The translations under genes and the position numbers were made by a program. A stretch of 12,313 nt of DNA, taken from Anaerolineaceae bacterium. Its GTDB lineage: Bacteria > Chloroflexota > Anaerolineae > Anaerolineales > Villigracilaceae. Positions 5,995 to 12,313 of the stretch are shown in pieces. Location of the stretch: NCBI GenBank assembly GCA_022181005.1, contig BQMV01000355.1, positions 1 through 12,313 on the forward strand, written 5' to 3'. Positions within the stretch are counted from its first letter, which is position 1, and each line of letters starts with the position of its first letter. A model generated the notes under the pieces. The model did no database searches. It saw only the letters and a list, made by a program, of their open reading frames with translations, and was not told where the DNA came from.

Positions 5995-6729
5995 ATGCCA
6001 GAACAAAACCCTAATTCAAGCGAACCAGCCAGCAAACTCAAACGGATTTTGCGCGGTGAAACAGGTGCGCGCGTAAGCGTTCAGCGTCGCGCCGGCTCGC
6101 GCCGATCTGAGACTCTGACGCCAGATCGCGCGCCGGTAGGCAAGTCGAGATACAAATTGCTCCCCGCATTTTGGACGATCGCGAGCGTTTTCTCGATGAT
6201 CGTTAACCTTGTGTTATTAGGCGTTCTTCTTGCGGTTTTGCAAATTATAGGAAAAACTCCTTTTCAAGCTAGCGATCAATTTGCCGGTTTGTTGGGCGGG
6301 CTGTATCAGAATTTTGCCAAAATGGACGAAGCCGCAATCATTTCAAGCATTCCCGTTGTTGATACGGTTCCGCTGGATATCGTCGTGCCGGTGCAGACGA
6401 CTACGCGTATCACGCTCGCCGAACCCGCTACGATCAATGGCGCACATGTGGTTATCAACACCGGCGGCGTAAATATAGACGCGGATGCTGTCGTGACGCT
6501 CCCCGCCGGTACGCCGCTCGTGGTTGCGCTTGACTTCCCGCTGGGGGTTAAAGATAATATCCCCATCCAATTAGACGTAGCAGTAAACATCCCCCTGCGG
6601 GCGACGCAACTGCATGAGCCGTTTGTCGGTTTACAGGAACTCGTTAAACCGTATTATTGTCTCATTGAACCGACCGCGATTTGGAACAACGTGCGCATTT
6701 GTTCGCCGCTATCCGCTCCGACCCCTTAA
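5995..6729 (+). CDS. Uncharacterised single-pass membrane protein, first gene of M16 operon
   Basis: I do not recognise this 244-aa protein. Residues 1-56 are hydrophilic and strongly basic (KLKRILRG, RRAGSRR, GKSRYK), suggesting a cytoplasmic tail. Residues 57-85 form one clear membrane helix (FWTIASVFSMIVNLVLLGVL). The remaining 160 residues are rich in Val, Ile, Thr and Pro with alternating hydrophobics (PLDIVVPVQTTTRITL, then DAVVTLPAGTPLVVALDFPL), which suggests an extracytoplasmic beta-rich domain. The ATG has GAGGAGA upstream. The stop is 12 bases before the first M16 gene, so co-transcription is likely and it may anchor or regulate the peptidase pair. Two Cys residues near the C-terminus (YYCLIE, VRICSP) could form a disulfide. 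Confidence 0.75.
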   Translation: MPEQNPNSSEPASKLKRILRGETGARVSVQRRAGSRRSETLTPDRAPVGKSRYKLLPAFWTIASVFSMIVNLVLLGVLLAVLQIIGKTPFQASDQFAGLLGGLYQNFAKMDEAAIISSIPVVDTVPLDIVVPVQTTTRITLAEPATINGAHVVINTGGVNIDADAVVTLPAGTPLVVALDFPLGVKDNIPIQLDVAVNIPLRATQLHEPFVGLQELVKPYYCLIEPTAIWNNVRICSPLSAPTP

Positions 6730-6741
6730 AGGACTTAACGA

Positions 6742-8028
6742 ATGACCAATTCTCACACTGAAATTACGCTCTCCAACGGACTTAAAGTCCTATTGAAAGA
6801 AATCCATACCGCGCCTATTGTTTCCATGTGGGTCTGGTATCGCGTCGGCTCGCGCGATGAAGTGCAGGGTCGCACCGGCATTTCGCATTGGGTTGAACAT
6901 ATGCAATTCAAAGGCACGCCGCAATTCCCCGCCAACCTGCTCGACAAAGCCATCTCGCGCGAAGGCGGCATGTGGAACGCGATGACCTATCTCGATTGGA
7001 CGGCGTATTACGAAACCATGCCCGCCGACAAAATTGATCTGGGTCTGCGCCTCGAATCAGACCGCATGATGAACAGCGAATTCAAACCCGAAGAGGTCGC
7101 CTCCGAACGCACGGTCATTATGTCGGAGCGCGAAGGCAGTGAGAACGAGCCGCTCTTCATGCTTGGCGAGGCGGTTCAGCAAACCGCCTTTCGCGTGCAT
7201 CCCTATCATCACGAGGTCATCGGCGACATGGCAGACCTGCGCACGATGACGCGCGACGATCTCTACAATCACTACCGCGAATTTTATGTGCCGAACAACG
7301 CGGTGCTTGCGATCGCGGGCGATTTTGAATCGGACAAAATGTTGGCGCGCATCCGCGAGTTGTTCGAGAAAATCCCATCTGGAAAAGAGCCGACGCGCGT
7401 GGCGCGCGAGGAACTTCCTCAAAACGGGGAGGTGCGACTCAGCGTGGAAGGACCCGGTTCAACTTCGTACGTGCAGGCTTGTTACCGCTTCCCAGCCGCT
7501 TCACACCCCGACTTTTTCCCGCTCACCGTGCTGGACAGTTTGCTCGCCGGCCCAAGCAATCTCAATATGTTTGGCGGCGGCATCTCGAATAAAACCTCGC
7601 GCCTCTACCGCGCTCTCGTAGATAAAGAATTTGCGGTTAGCGTATATGGCGGCGCGTCGGCTACGATTGACCCGTTCCTATACAGCATTATTTTAACGGT
7701 CCATCCCAAACGTAAACCTGAGGAGGCGCTCGCTGTGCTGGATAAAGAACTCAAACGCATACGGGAGGAGAAAGTTTCAAAAGAGGAGATCGCCCGCGCC
7801 ATCAAACAAGCGCGCGCCATCTTTGCCTATGGAAGCGAGAACATCACCAATCAAGCGTTCTGGATGGGCTACGCGGAAATGTTCGCCACGTACAATTGGT
7901 TCCAGACGTATCTTGATAAACTGGCGAAGGTCACTGCAAAAGATATTCAACGCGTGGCGAACGAATACTTCCAGCCGCGTTCGCGCGTGGTCGGCACGTA
8001 TATTCCGCTGGATGGAAAGGTGAAATAA
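6742..8028 (+). CDS. M16 family zinc metallopeptidase, catalytic subunit
   Basis: A 428-aa member of the M16 (insulinase/processing peptidase) family. The inverted zinc motif HxxEH is intact as HWVEH at residues 49-53, and the third zinc ligand is probably Glu129 in VIMSEREGSENEP. The C-terminal half carries the R/Y-type substrate motif, NKTSRLYRALVDKEFAVSVYGG. Length fits the two-domain M16B class, which works as a clam-shell dimer degrading or processing peptides. AAAGGA lies about 8 bases before ATG 6742. There is no signal peptide, so it is probably cytoplasmic. The stop overlaps the start of the next M16 gene by one base (TAATG), strong evidence that the two form a heterodimer. The natural substrate is unknown. 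Confidence 0.94.
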   Translation: MTNSHTEITLSNGLKVLLKEIHTAPIVSMWVWYRVGSRDEVQGRTGISHWVEHMQFKGTPQFPANLLDKAISREGGMWNAMTYLDWTAYYETMPADKIDLGLRLESDRMMNSEFKPEEVASERTVIMSEREGSENEPLFMLGEAVQQTAFRVHPYHHEVIGDMADLRTMTRDDLYNHYREFYVPNNAVLAIAGDFESDKMLARIRELFEKIPSGKEPTRVAREELPQNGEVRLSVEGPGSTSYVQACYRFPAASHPDFFPLTVLDSLLAGPSNLNMFGGGISNKTSRLYRALVDKEFAVSVYGGASATIDPFLYSIILTVHPKRKPEEALAVLDKELKRIREEKVSKEEIARAIKQARAIFAYGSENITNQAFWMGYAEMFATYNWFQTYLDKLAKVTAKDIQRVANEYFQPRSRVVGTYIPLDGKVK

Positions 8029-9296
8029 TGAATCGAAGAAAGTCTCTCCCGGGTCCAAACGATATTCACCGCGAGGTTCTTCCAAACGGCATCACCGTGT
8101 TGACGCGTTCCAACTTCAACAGCCCGTCGGTCGTCATCAGTGGATTTTTGGATGCCGGCGGGTTGTTCGACCCCGATTCCAAACTTGGGCTGGCGGATTT
8201 CGTCACCTCGGCGTTGATGCGCGGCACGAAGAAACGAACCTTCGACAAAATATATAACGAACTTGAATCCATCGGCGCGAGTCTTGGGTTCAACTCTGGC
8301 GTGCATAAGTCTGGGTTCCATGGGCGCTCGCTGGCGGAGGATCTTCCGCTGTTGTTGACTCTGCTTACCGAATCGTTGACCACGCCGACCTTCCCGAAAG
8401 TGGAGATGGAAAAAATGCGCGCGCAACTGCTCACCGGACTCGACATCAGCGCGCAAGATACCTCGGACATGGCATCGCAGACGTTCGATGGGATACTGTT
8501 CAAAGATCATCCATACAGCCGCCCAGAGGAGGGGACTCACGAAACGGTCAAACGCATCAAGCAGGATGATCTGGTGAAATTTCACCGCGAGCATTACGGT
8601 CCGCGCGGGATGGTGATCGTCATCGTCGGGGCGGTCGAGGGGACGGAAGCAGTCAAACAGGTGAATCGATCGCTAGGGGCGTGGCAGGTCGAAGGTCAGA
8701 AAGAAGCGCCGGCTCTGCCTCCATTAAAGATGTTGAAGAAGACCGTCCGCAAGCATCATCGCATCCATGGAAAGTCGCAGTCTGATCTGATCGTCGGCAC
8801 GAATGGACCGCGACGGCGCGACGCGGAGTTTATGCCCGCGTCGTTGGGGAATAATATTTTGGGACAATTCGGTTTGATGGGGCGCATCGGCGACGTGGTG
8901 CGCGAGAAGGCGGGGCTGGCATATTACGCGGGTTCGAGTTTGAGCGCGGGGCTGGGACCCGGCTCGTGGGAGGTGAGCGCCGGCGTGAACCCGAAAAATG
9001 TGGCGAAGGCTTCGGAGTTGATCGTCAGCGAGTTGAAGCGGTTTGTGGACGATGGCGTGACGGCGGACGAGTTGAAAGACAGCCAGGAAAATTTTGTCGG
9101 GCGTCTGCCGCTCTCGCTTGAGTCGAACGGCGGCGTGGCGAACGCGCTGTTGAACATCGAACGGCACGACCTGGGGTTGGATTATTACCAGAGATACGAA
9201 AACCTCGTGCGCGGCGTGACGCGTGAAGATGTGTTGAACGCGGCGAGGAAGTTTATTGATGTGGAGAAGTTGGCGATTGCGGTGGCGGGGGCGTGA
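8028..9296 (+). CDS. M16 family peptidase-like protein lacking HxxEH, partner subunit
   Basis: A 422-aa M16-fold protein coupled to the upstream protease by a TAATG overlap. It begins with the family N-terminus (REVLPNGITVLTRSNFNSPSVVISGFLDAGG), but the position of the zinc motif reads GLADFVTSALMRGT, with no histidine or glutamate ligands, so it cannot bind catalytic zinc in the usual way. It keeps MGRIGDVVREKAGLAYYAGSSL, the region of the R/Y substrate-binding pair. Bacterial M16B enzymes are commonly pairs of one catalytic and one non-catalytic subunit, like mitochondrial MPP beta and alpha; this gene is the alpha-like half. Codon use becomes very G-rich towards the 3' end. Confidence 0.93.
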   Translation: MNRRKSLPGPNDIHREVLPNGITVLTRSNFNSPSVVISGFLDAGGLFDPDSKLGLADFVTSALMRGTKKRTFDKIYNELESIGASLGFNSGVHKSGFHGRSLAEDLPLLLTLLTESLTTPTFPKVEMEKMRAQLLTGLDISAQDTSDMASQTFDGILFKDHPYSRPEEGTHETVKRIKQDDLVKFHREHYGPRGMVIVIVGAVEGTEAVKQVNRSLGAWQVEGQKEAPALPPLKMLKKTVRKHHRIHGKSQSDLIVGTNGPRRRDAEFMPASLGNNILGQFGLMGRIGDVVREKAGLAYYAGSSLSAGLGPGSWEVSAGVNPKNVAKASELIVSELKRFVDDGVTADELKDSQENFVGRLPLSLESNGGVANALLNIERHDLGLDYYQRYENLVRGVTREDVLNAARKFIDVEKLAIAVAGA

Positions 9297-9304
9297 GGGT
9301 GGAG

Positions 9305-9561
9305 TAATTAGTAAGTGGTAATTGGTTGGTGGAAGAGAGAATTGGAGACTAGAGACTGGAGATTTGAGACTTGGTGGTCGAGTGGTTCCGCACGTGCTGA
9401 GCGGAGTGGCGCGTGATGTTCGCGACACGAAGACGAAGCATCACGGGACGTATCGAGACTGCATTAGTAATTGATAGTTGGTGTGAGGAAATAGGATTAG
9501 AGACTGGAGATTCGTTGGTCGAGTAGCCCTGAGCGTTCGTTGCGAAGGGCGTATCGAGACC
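9305..9561. repeat. Tandem pair of composite intergenic repeats
   Basis: The 278-base gap before acpS holds two copies of one three-part module. Each copy has ATTAGTAA (9307-9314; 9463-9470) leading a TGGTAATTGG-like stretch, then an exact 15-base repeat TAGAGACTGGAGATT (9350-9364; 9498-9512). A palindromic block bounded by GGTCGAGT and TATCGAGAC follows (9376-9459; 9517-9560). The second block folds compactly: GGTC/GACC outer pair, GCCCT 9526-9530 with AGGGC 9546-9550, TTCG/CGAA around TTG. The first block is longer and contains a nested CGTGATG 9412-9418/CATCACG 9439-9445 hairpin. The GGTCGAGT...TATCGAGACC type resembles dispersed REP-like palindromes of high-GC bacteria. No ORF or promoter was recognised here. 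Confidence 0.75.
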
Positions 9562-9574
9562 AGAGATTTGTGAA

Positions 9575-9940
9575 ATGAAAATTGCAACTGGCGTTGACTT
9601 GATCGAAATATCTCGCATCGTAGAAGTGATTGGGCGGCATGGCAAACATTATCTCGAGCGGATCTATACGCCTGCCGAGTTGGAGCAGTGCGGCAAGCGC
9701 GCCGAGTCTTTGGCGGGGAGGTTCGCCGCGAAGGAAGCGGTTGTCAAAGCGCTGGGTTCGGGGATCGGGGATATTACATGGAAAGAGATCGAAATTTTGG
9801 GCGATGAGAATAACGCGCCGAAACTCACATTGACCGGCGCCGCAAAACAAAAAGCGGACTCACTTGGGTTGACGCAATGGTCGGTGAGCATCAGTCACAG
9901 CCAGAGTCATACGGTGGCGTTTGTGGTGATGATGGGGTGA
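9575..9940 (+). CDS. acpS: Holo-[acyl-carrier-protein] synthase AcpS
   Basis: A 121-aa phosphopantetheinyl transferase that moves 4'-phosphopantetheine from CoA to the acyl carrier protein serine, activating fatty-acid synthesis. The AcpS-type motifs are present: GVDLIEISRI with Mg-binding Asp8, and RFAAKEAVVKALG at about 50-61 with the catalytic/Mg Glu54. The tail has the usual SVSISHSQSHTVAFVVM. Length is typical for the trimeric AcpS group. ATG 9575 has no strong Shine-Dalgarno sequence and follows closely on the repeat region, so its promoter is unclear and the gene may be expressed through the repeats. Confidence 0.95.
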   Translation: MKIATGVDLIEISRIVEVIGRHGKHYLERIYTPAELEQCGKRAESLAGRFAAKEAVVKALGSGIGDITWKEIEILGDENNAPKLTLTGAAKQKADSLGLTQWSVSISHSQSHTVAFVVMMG

Positions 9941-9959
9941 AATAGCCCGGCAAAAATGT

Positions 9960-10012
9960 AATGGAGGAAAGTAAGATTCCATTGACAAAAAAATGGGGGG
10001 GGGGGATATAAT
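9960..10012 (+). promoter_or_regulatory. Consensus promoter with 11-G spacer tract upstream of LuxR-type gene
   Basis: TTGACA (9982-9987) and TATAAT (10007-10012) both match the sigma-70 consensus exactly but are 19 bases apart. The spacer contains a run of 11 G (9995-10005) preceded by A-rich sequence. Losing two Gs would give the optimal 17-base spacing, so length change by slipped-strand mispairing would tune this promoter. An inverted repeat AATGGA 9960-9965/TCCATT 9978-9983 abuts the -35 box and may be an operator. Confidence 0.75.
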
Positions 10013-10059
10013 CGAATCATCGCGTCTTTTTCATGATAGCCTTCAGAATAGGAGGTGAT

Positions 10060-10284
10060 ATGAGTGAAGATACTTTTCCAAATGCTGAATTATCACTGAG
10101 TCCGCGCGAACAGGAAACGCTGGATTTACTGGTTGAAGAACTGACGAACAAAGAAATCGCAGTGCGAATGGGAATTTCTGAAAAAATGGTGGAAAAAAAT
10201 CTTGCGCACATCTACCGAAAGATAAATGCGCGTGGCAGGGTTGGGGCGGTGGCATGGGCGTTGAAACGTAAGAACCGTACGTAG
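10060..10284 (+). CDS. Free-standing LuxR/GerE-type HTH DNA-binding protein
   Basis: A 74-aa protein consisting almost only of a LuxR C-terminal (GerE) helix-turn-helix: LSPREQETLDLLVEELTNKEIAVRMGISEKMVEKNLAHIYRKI, then ARGRVGAVAWALK. There is no receiver, autoinducer or other sensor domain, so it acts either constitutively or by level, or pairs with another protein. The start is ATG 10060 because a near-perfect anti-16S match AGGAGGTGAT (10050-10059) ends right before it; ATG 10035, nine codons upstream in frame, has none. It is the first gene of an apparent module running to the window end and the likely regulator of it. Its expression depends on the G-tract promoter upstream. Confidence 0.88.
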   Translation: MSEDTFPNAELSLSPREQETLDLLVEELTNKEIAVRMGISEKMVEKNLAHIYRKINARGRVGAVAWALKRKNRT

Positions 10285-10310
10285 GGAAATCCCTGCCGTT
10301 GGGGAATCCC
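10284..10310 (+). promoter_or_regulatory. Twin GGGRAATCCC palindromes, possible operator
   Basis: GGGAAATCCC (10284-10293) and GGGGAATCCC (10301-10310) are two near-identical palindromic decamers. Their starts are 17 bases apart, and the second ends 4 bases before a -35-like TTGTGG. The outer TAGGGA/TCCCTA also pair. Without a T-tract a terminator is less likely than a dimer-binding operator, perhaps for the small LuxR-type protein just upstream. Confidence 0.45.
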
Positions 10311-10314
10311 TATC

Positions 10315-10342
10315 TTGTGGATAAATCGAACATGGGTAGAAT
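10315..10342 (+). promoter_or_regulatory. Possible promoter of the ABC-MauE-redoxin genes
   Basis: TTGTGG (10315-10320) and TAGAAT (10337-10342) are 16 bases apart. The -10 matches five of six consensus bases and the -35 only three, which fits an activator-dependent promoter behind the twin palindromes. A leader of about 65 bases would precede the ATPase start. Confidence 0.4.
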
Positions 10343-10413
10343 ATGAAAATAGGCGGGTCTTGCTGATAACAATTAATCGTTTGCATGCCTGTTGCGCCGG
10401 AGGTATCTGTACA

Positions 10414-11106
10414 ATGCAAGATAATCATTTCATAGTCCAGACCGAATCCCTCACAAAAGAATATGGAGATGGAACCTCTGTGCACGCCCTCGATAGCGTT
10501 TCCCTTTCCATCACTCAGGGCGAATTTCTTGCTATTCTGGGTCCCTCGGGTTCCGGCAAGTCTACCCTGCTCAATTTGATCGGCACGCTGGATACGTTAA
10601 CCTCGGGGCAAATCATCATGGATGGAACCGATTTGAGTACGCTGCGGGGCGACGCTCTTGCTGACTTCCGCCGCGCAAAGATCGGTTTTATCTTTCAGTT
10701 GTTCAACCTTGTGCCGACGCTCAATGCGCTGGAAAACGTAACCCTGCCGTTGTTGCCCTACCAACGCGGGCTGAAATTTAATCTGAAGAAGCGGGCGCGC
10801 GAACTTTTGGAAGCGGTGGGACTTGAAAAACGCCTCGACCACCTGCCGGGGCAACTCTCAGGCGGCGAGCAGCAACGCGTGGCAATCGCCCGCGCATTGA
10901 TCAATTCTCCTCGATTGCTCCTTGCCGACGAACCCACCGGAAACCTTGATAGAAAAACCGGCTCTGAAATTATGCAACTCCTAGTTCGATTGAATCGCGA
11001 TGATGGGCTTACGCTCATTATGGTTACCCATGATAAAGCGGTGGCTTCCCAAGCCCATAGAACCGTATCCATGCGGGATGGACGGCTCGAAGAACAGGCA
11101 GATTGA
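10414..11106 (+). CDS. ABC transporter ATP-binding protein, LolD/MacB type
   Basis: A 230-aa cytoplasmic ATPase of the LolD/MacB/FtsE family, which powers FtsX-like permeases in peptide or lipoprotein export or mechanotransmission. Walker A GPSGSGKST is at residues 43-51, the Q-loop at Gln95 in FIFQLFNLVP, the signature LSGGEQQ at 148-154, Walker B with catalytic Glu in LLLADEP at 168-174 followed by the family-typical TGNLD, and the H-loop VTHD with His206. The start is ATG 10414 with GGAGGT at 10399-10404; the frame stays open upstream but the extension lacks homology-like sequence. No permease lies in the window, so its partner is expected downstream. The MauE-like gene follows after 10 bases. 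Confidence 0.93.
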   Translation: MQDNHFIVQTESLTKEYGDGTSVHALDSVSLSITQGEFLAILGPSGSGKSTLLNLIGTLDTLTSGQIIMDGTDLSTLRGDALADFRRAKIGFIFQLFNLVPTLNALENVTLPLLPYQRGLKFNLKKRARELLEAVGLEKRLDHLPGQLSGGEQQRVAIARALINSPRLLLADEPTGNLDRKTGSEIMQLLVRLNRDDGLTLIMVTHDKAVASQAHRTVSMRDGRLEEQAD

Positions 11107-11116
11107 AGAGGGATTC

Positions 11117-11656
11117 GTGTTCGATGGGTTATGGATTTACCTTCTGATTTTCTCGCGGTTAGCCCTTGGGCTGATGTTCATAGCCTCCGTGAGCCTCAAA
11201 TTGTGCGACCTGCCCGCCTTCGAAACGACGATTGAAAATTTTAAAATTCTGCCGCGACAATTTACCAAGCTGTCTGCTTATCTTTTTCTGGCGGGTGAAG
11301 CCGCGGTTGTAGTCCTCATGATCGTTGGGGGAACATTATTGCCAACGGCTTTTTTGGCGGCAATTTTCCTGCTATCGCTTTTTACGATTGCCCTTCTCTT
11401 TGTTCTGTGGAAAGGGATTCAAACCTCTTGCGCCTGCTTTGGTTCATCGCAAAGACCGGTCTCTTCCGCCGATGTATGGAGGAATGTTGGCTTTCTCGTC
11501 TGCGCATGTATAGGATTTCTCTCTCTGAATTCATTGCCGACTGCGGGGATAAAAATAGGCCTTGGTGAAGCGGGATTACTTGGAATGATGGCAGTTGTGT
11601 TTGTAGTTCTTTCGGTGTACCTGCGTGACGTGATCGAGTTGTTCCGCTTTTCGTGA
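11117..11656 (+). CDS. MauE/DoxX-like redox-associated membrane protein
   Basis: A 179-aa polytopic membrane protein with about five hydrophobic segments (residues about 8-27, 54-72, 76-98, 122-140 and 151-168). It resembles the MauE/DoxX family: the early LALGLMFIASVSLKLCDLPAFETTIENFKILP pattern and the motif CACFG at 105-109, the CxCFG signature of MauE-like proteins. MauE is needed with MauD for disulfide formation in methylamine dehydrogenase, and homologues accompany many secreted cysteine-containing products. The start is GTG 11117 with AGAGGGA just upstream; an upstream in-frame ATG at 11000 lies within the ATPase gene. It is followed after 13 bases by the MauD-like redoxin, repeating the mauE-mauD order. 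Confidence 0.8.
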   Translation: MFDGLWIYLLIFSRLALGLMFIASVSLKLCDLPAFETTIENFKILPRQFTKLSAYLFLAGEAAVVVLMIVGGTLLPTAFLAAIFLLSLFTIALLFVLWKGIQTSCACFGSSQRPVSSADVWRNVGFLVCACIGFLSLNSLPTAGIKIGLGEAGLLGMMAVVFVVLSVYLRDVIELFRFS

Positions 11657-11669
11657 AGGGAGTGAAGCA

Positions 11670-12217
11670 ATGGAAATGATACTCGTCGTCAGTTCGATCC
11701 TGCTGTGGGTCATGGTGTTACTCAATATGTTATGGACGCTTGGTCTGGCGCGGCGAGTGCGCTCCGCTCACCCCGTGATGGACTCTTTGAAGATCGGGCA
11801 AAGCGCCCCGGCTTTCAGCGCACTGACCCTGCAAGGCAAAACCATGACCCTGACAGATTATGCGGAACGCGCAGCCGCGTTTGTCTTTGTATCGCCCCAT
11901 TGCGAACCATGCCGGGAGGAATTTCCTCACCTCCGAGAACTTTCATCCAAGGCAAGAGATATGGCGTAGAACTCGTACTGGTGAGCGACGAGGGCGAAGA
12001 AACCACACGTCCCTTTGTGGATGGGACAATGGACGGTCTGACTGTCTTGGTTGCGCCCCGAAACCAAAATCGCTTTTTCTCAGATTACAAAGTGCTGGGC
12101 ACTCCATCCTTCTATCTGTTAGATGCGCAAGGAAAAGTGAGGGCAACAGGAATTGGGGTATCCGAATTGGCAGGTAGGATCGAGGCGCTCCCTCGAGTAG
12201 TGAAAGGAGGCGATTAA
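11670..12217 (+). pseudogene. Membrane-anchored MauD/TlpA-like redoxin, frameshifted
   Basis: Two reading frames together encode one thioredoxin-like protein. The first (ATG 11670, AGGGAG upstream) gives a hydrophobic anchor (residues 3-25), a linker, SLKIGQSAPAFSALTLQGK and the active site SPHCEPC (Cys78, Cys81), then stops at TAG 11967-11969. The second frame resumes near 11957-11965 with YGVELVLVSDEGEE and continues through the cis-Pro region VLGTPSFYLLD to TAA 12215. The span of 548 bases needs one more base to be in register, so a single-base deletion explains it and the repaired protein would be about 182 aa, typical for this family. No slippery heptamer was seen. It is either a recent loss of function or a sequencing/assembly error. 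Confidence 0.8.
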
Positions 12218-12225
12218 CGGCATAA

Positions 12226-12313
12226 ATGAAAATAGGATTGATTTACCGTATCTGGTTTCAAAATCAAGAAGTTCGAGAAAGGAAGGAACCCAAGGTGTTG
12301 AAAGAATATCTAT
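12226..12313 (+). CDS. Start of an unidentified gene, truncated by the window end
   Basis: A frame is open from ATG 12226 to the window edge, reading about 29 residues (MKIGLIYRIW..., ending VLKEYL). Two starts are possible: ATG 12226, with AAAGGAGG (12203-12210) rather far upstream at 15 bases, or GTG 12295, with GGAAGGA (12281-12287) at an ideal 7 bases. Another frame is also open here, so coding is not proven for the first part. Too little is visible to name it. Context makes a transporter permease, a precursor peptide or another redox protein possible. Confidence 0.35.
   Translation, partial: MKIGLIYRIWFQNQEVRERKEPKVLKEYL

Noticed and set aside
8724..9428. Long minus-strand ORF of 234 codons antisense to the second M16 gene
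   Set aside because: It is rich in His/Arg/Gln with no domain pattern, as expected from the complement of a GC-rich gene, and the plus-strand M16 assignment is strong. The same applies to 852-1517 and 7947-8594 on the minus strand.
9297..9574. CRISPR array in the repeat-rich gap
   Set aside because: There are only two copies, with different spacing and internal palindromes, and no regular repeat-spacer pattern or cas gene.
10343..10366. Short leader peptide MKIGGSC before the ABC ATPase gene
   Set aside because: Seven codons with no Shine-Dalgarno sequence at the putative transcription start; nothing supports translation.
11941..11969. Programmed -1 ribosomal frameshifting in the redoxin gene
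   Set aside because: No X-XXY-YYZ slippery heptamer or downstream pseudoknot was seen near the junction; a one-base deletion or sequence error is simpler.
11967..11969. A second recoded stop codon, like the selenoprotein's, in the redoxin gene
   Set aside because: The stop is TAG rather than TGA, and the conserved continuation is in a different reading frame, so stop read-through would not restore the protein.

Overview
The window looks like chromosome of an uncultured Chloroflexota bacterium, probably class Anaerolineae. This is an inference from protein style, frequent TTG/GTG starts, a moderate-to-high GC content and the type of intergenic palindromes; no rRNA or other decisive marker is present. 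Gene density is high and most genes sit in short translationally coupled operons.

Layout. (1) 1-2202: the end of a PadR-type regulator gene overlapping modA, then modB, giving the binding protein and permease of a molybdate importer; no modC ATPase is visible. A 64-bp imperfect inverted repeat separates modA and modB. (2) 2247-4486: an apparent operon with its own -10 box, containing a SelW/Rdx-family gene, trpS, dtd and a Ddn-like deazaflavin (F420)-type oxidoreductase, closed by a good intrinsic terminator. The SelW-like gene is the main discovery. An in-frame TGA at 2306-2308 lies in a CxxU motif and is followed at once by a hairpin with the geometry of a bacterial SECIS element. Ordinary gene calling would start at a GTG downstream and lose the redox centre. 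(3) 4504-5907, minus strand: an adrenodoxin-reductase-like FAD/NADPH oxidoreductase with its own promoter. (4) 5930-9296: a divergent operon of an uncharacterised single-pass membrane protein and two M16 peptidase-family proteins, the first with an intact HxxEH zinc site and the second without it. (5) 9297-9574: two tandem copies of a composite repeat (A/T-rich segment, 15-nt direct repeat, palindromic hairpin). (6) 9575-9940: acpS, holo-ACP synthase.

(7) 9982-12313: an accessory-looking module. It has a 74-aa free-standing LuxR-type DNA-binding protein driven by a promoter with an 11-G run between consensus -35 and -10 boxes. Next comes a pair of GGGRAATCCC palindromes just upstream of a second promoter, then a LolD/MacB-type ABC ATPase, a MauE/DoxX-like membrane protein with a CxCFG motif, a membrane-anchored MauD/TlpA-like redoxin broken by a frameshift, and the start of another gene. 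An exporter ATPase next to a MauE-MauD pair suggests export or maturation of a disulfide- or cofactor-containing extracytoplasmic product, possibly under phase-variable control; the substrate is not visible.
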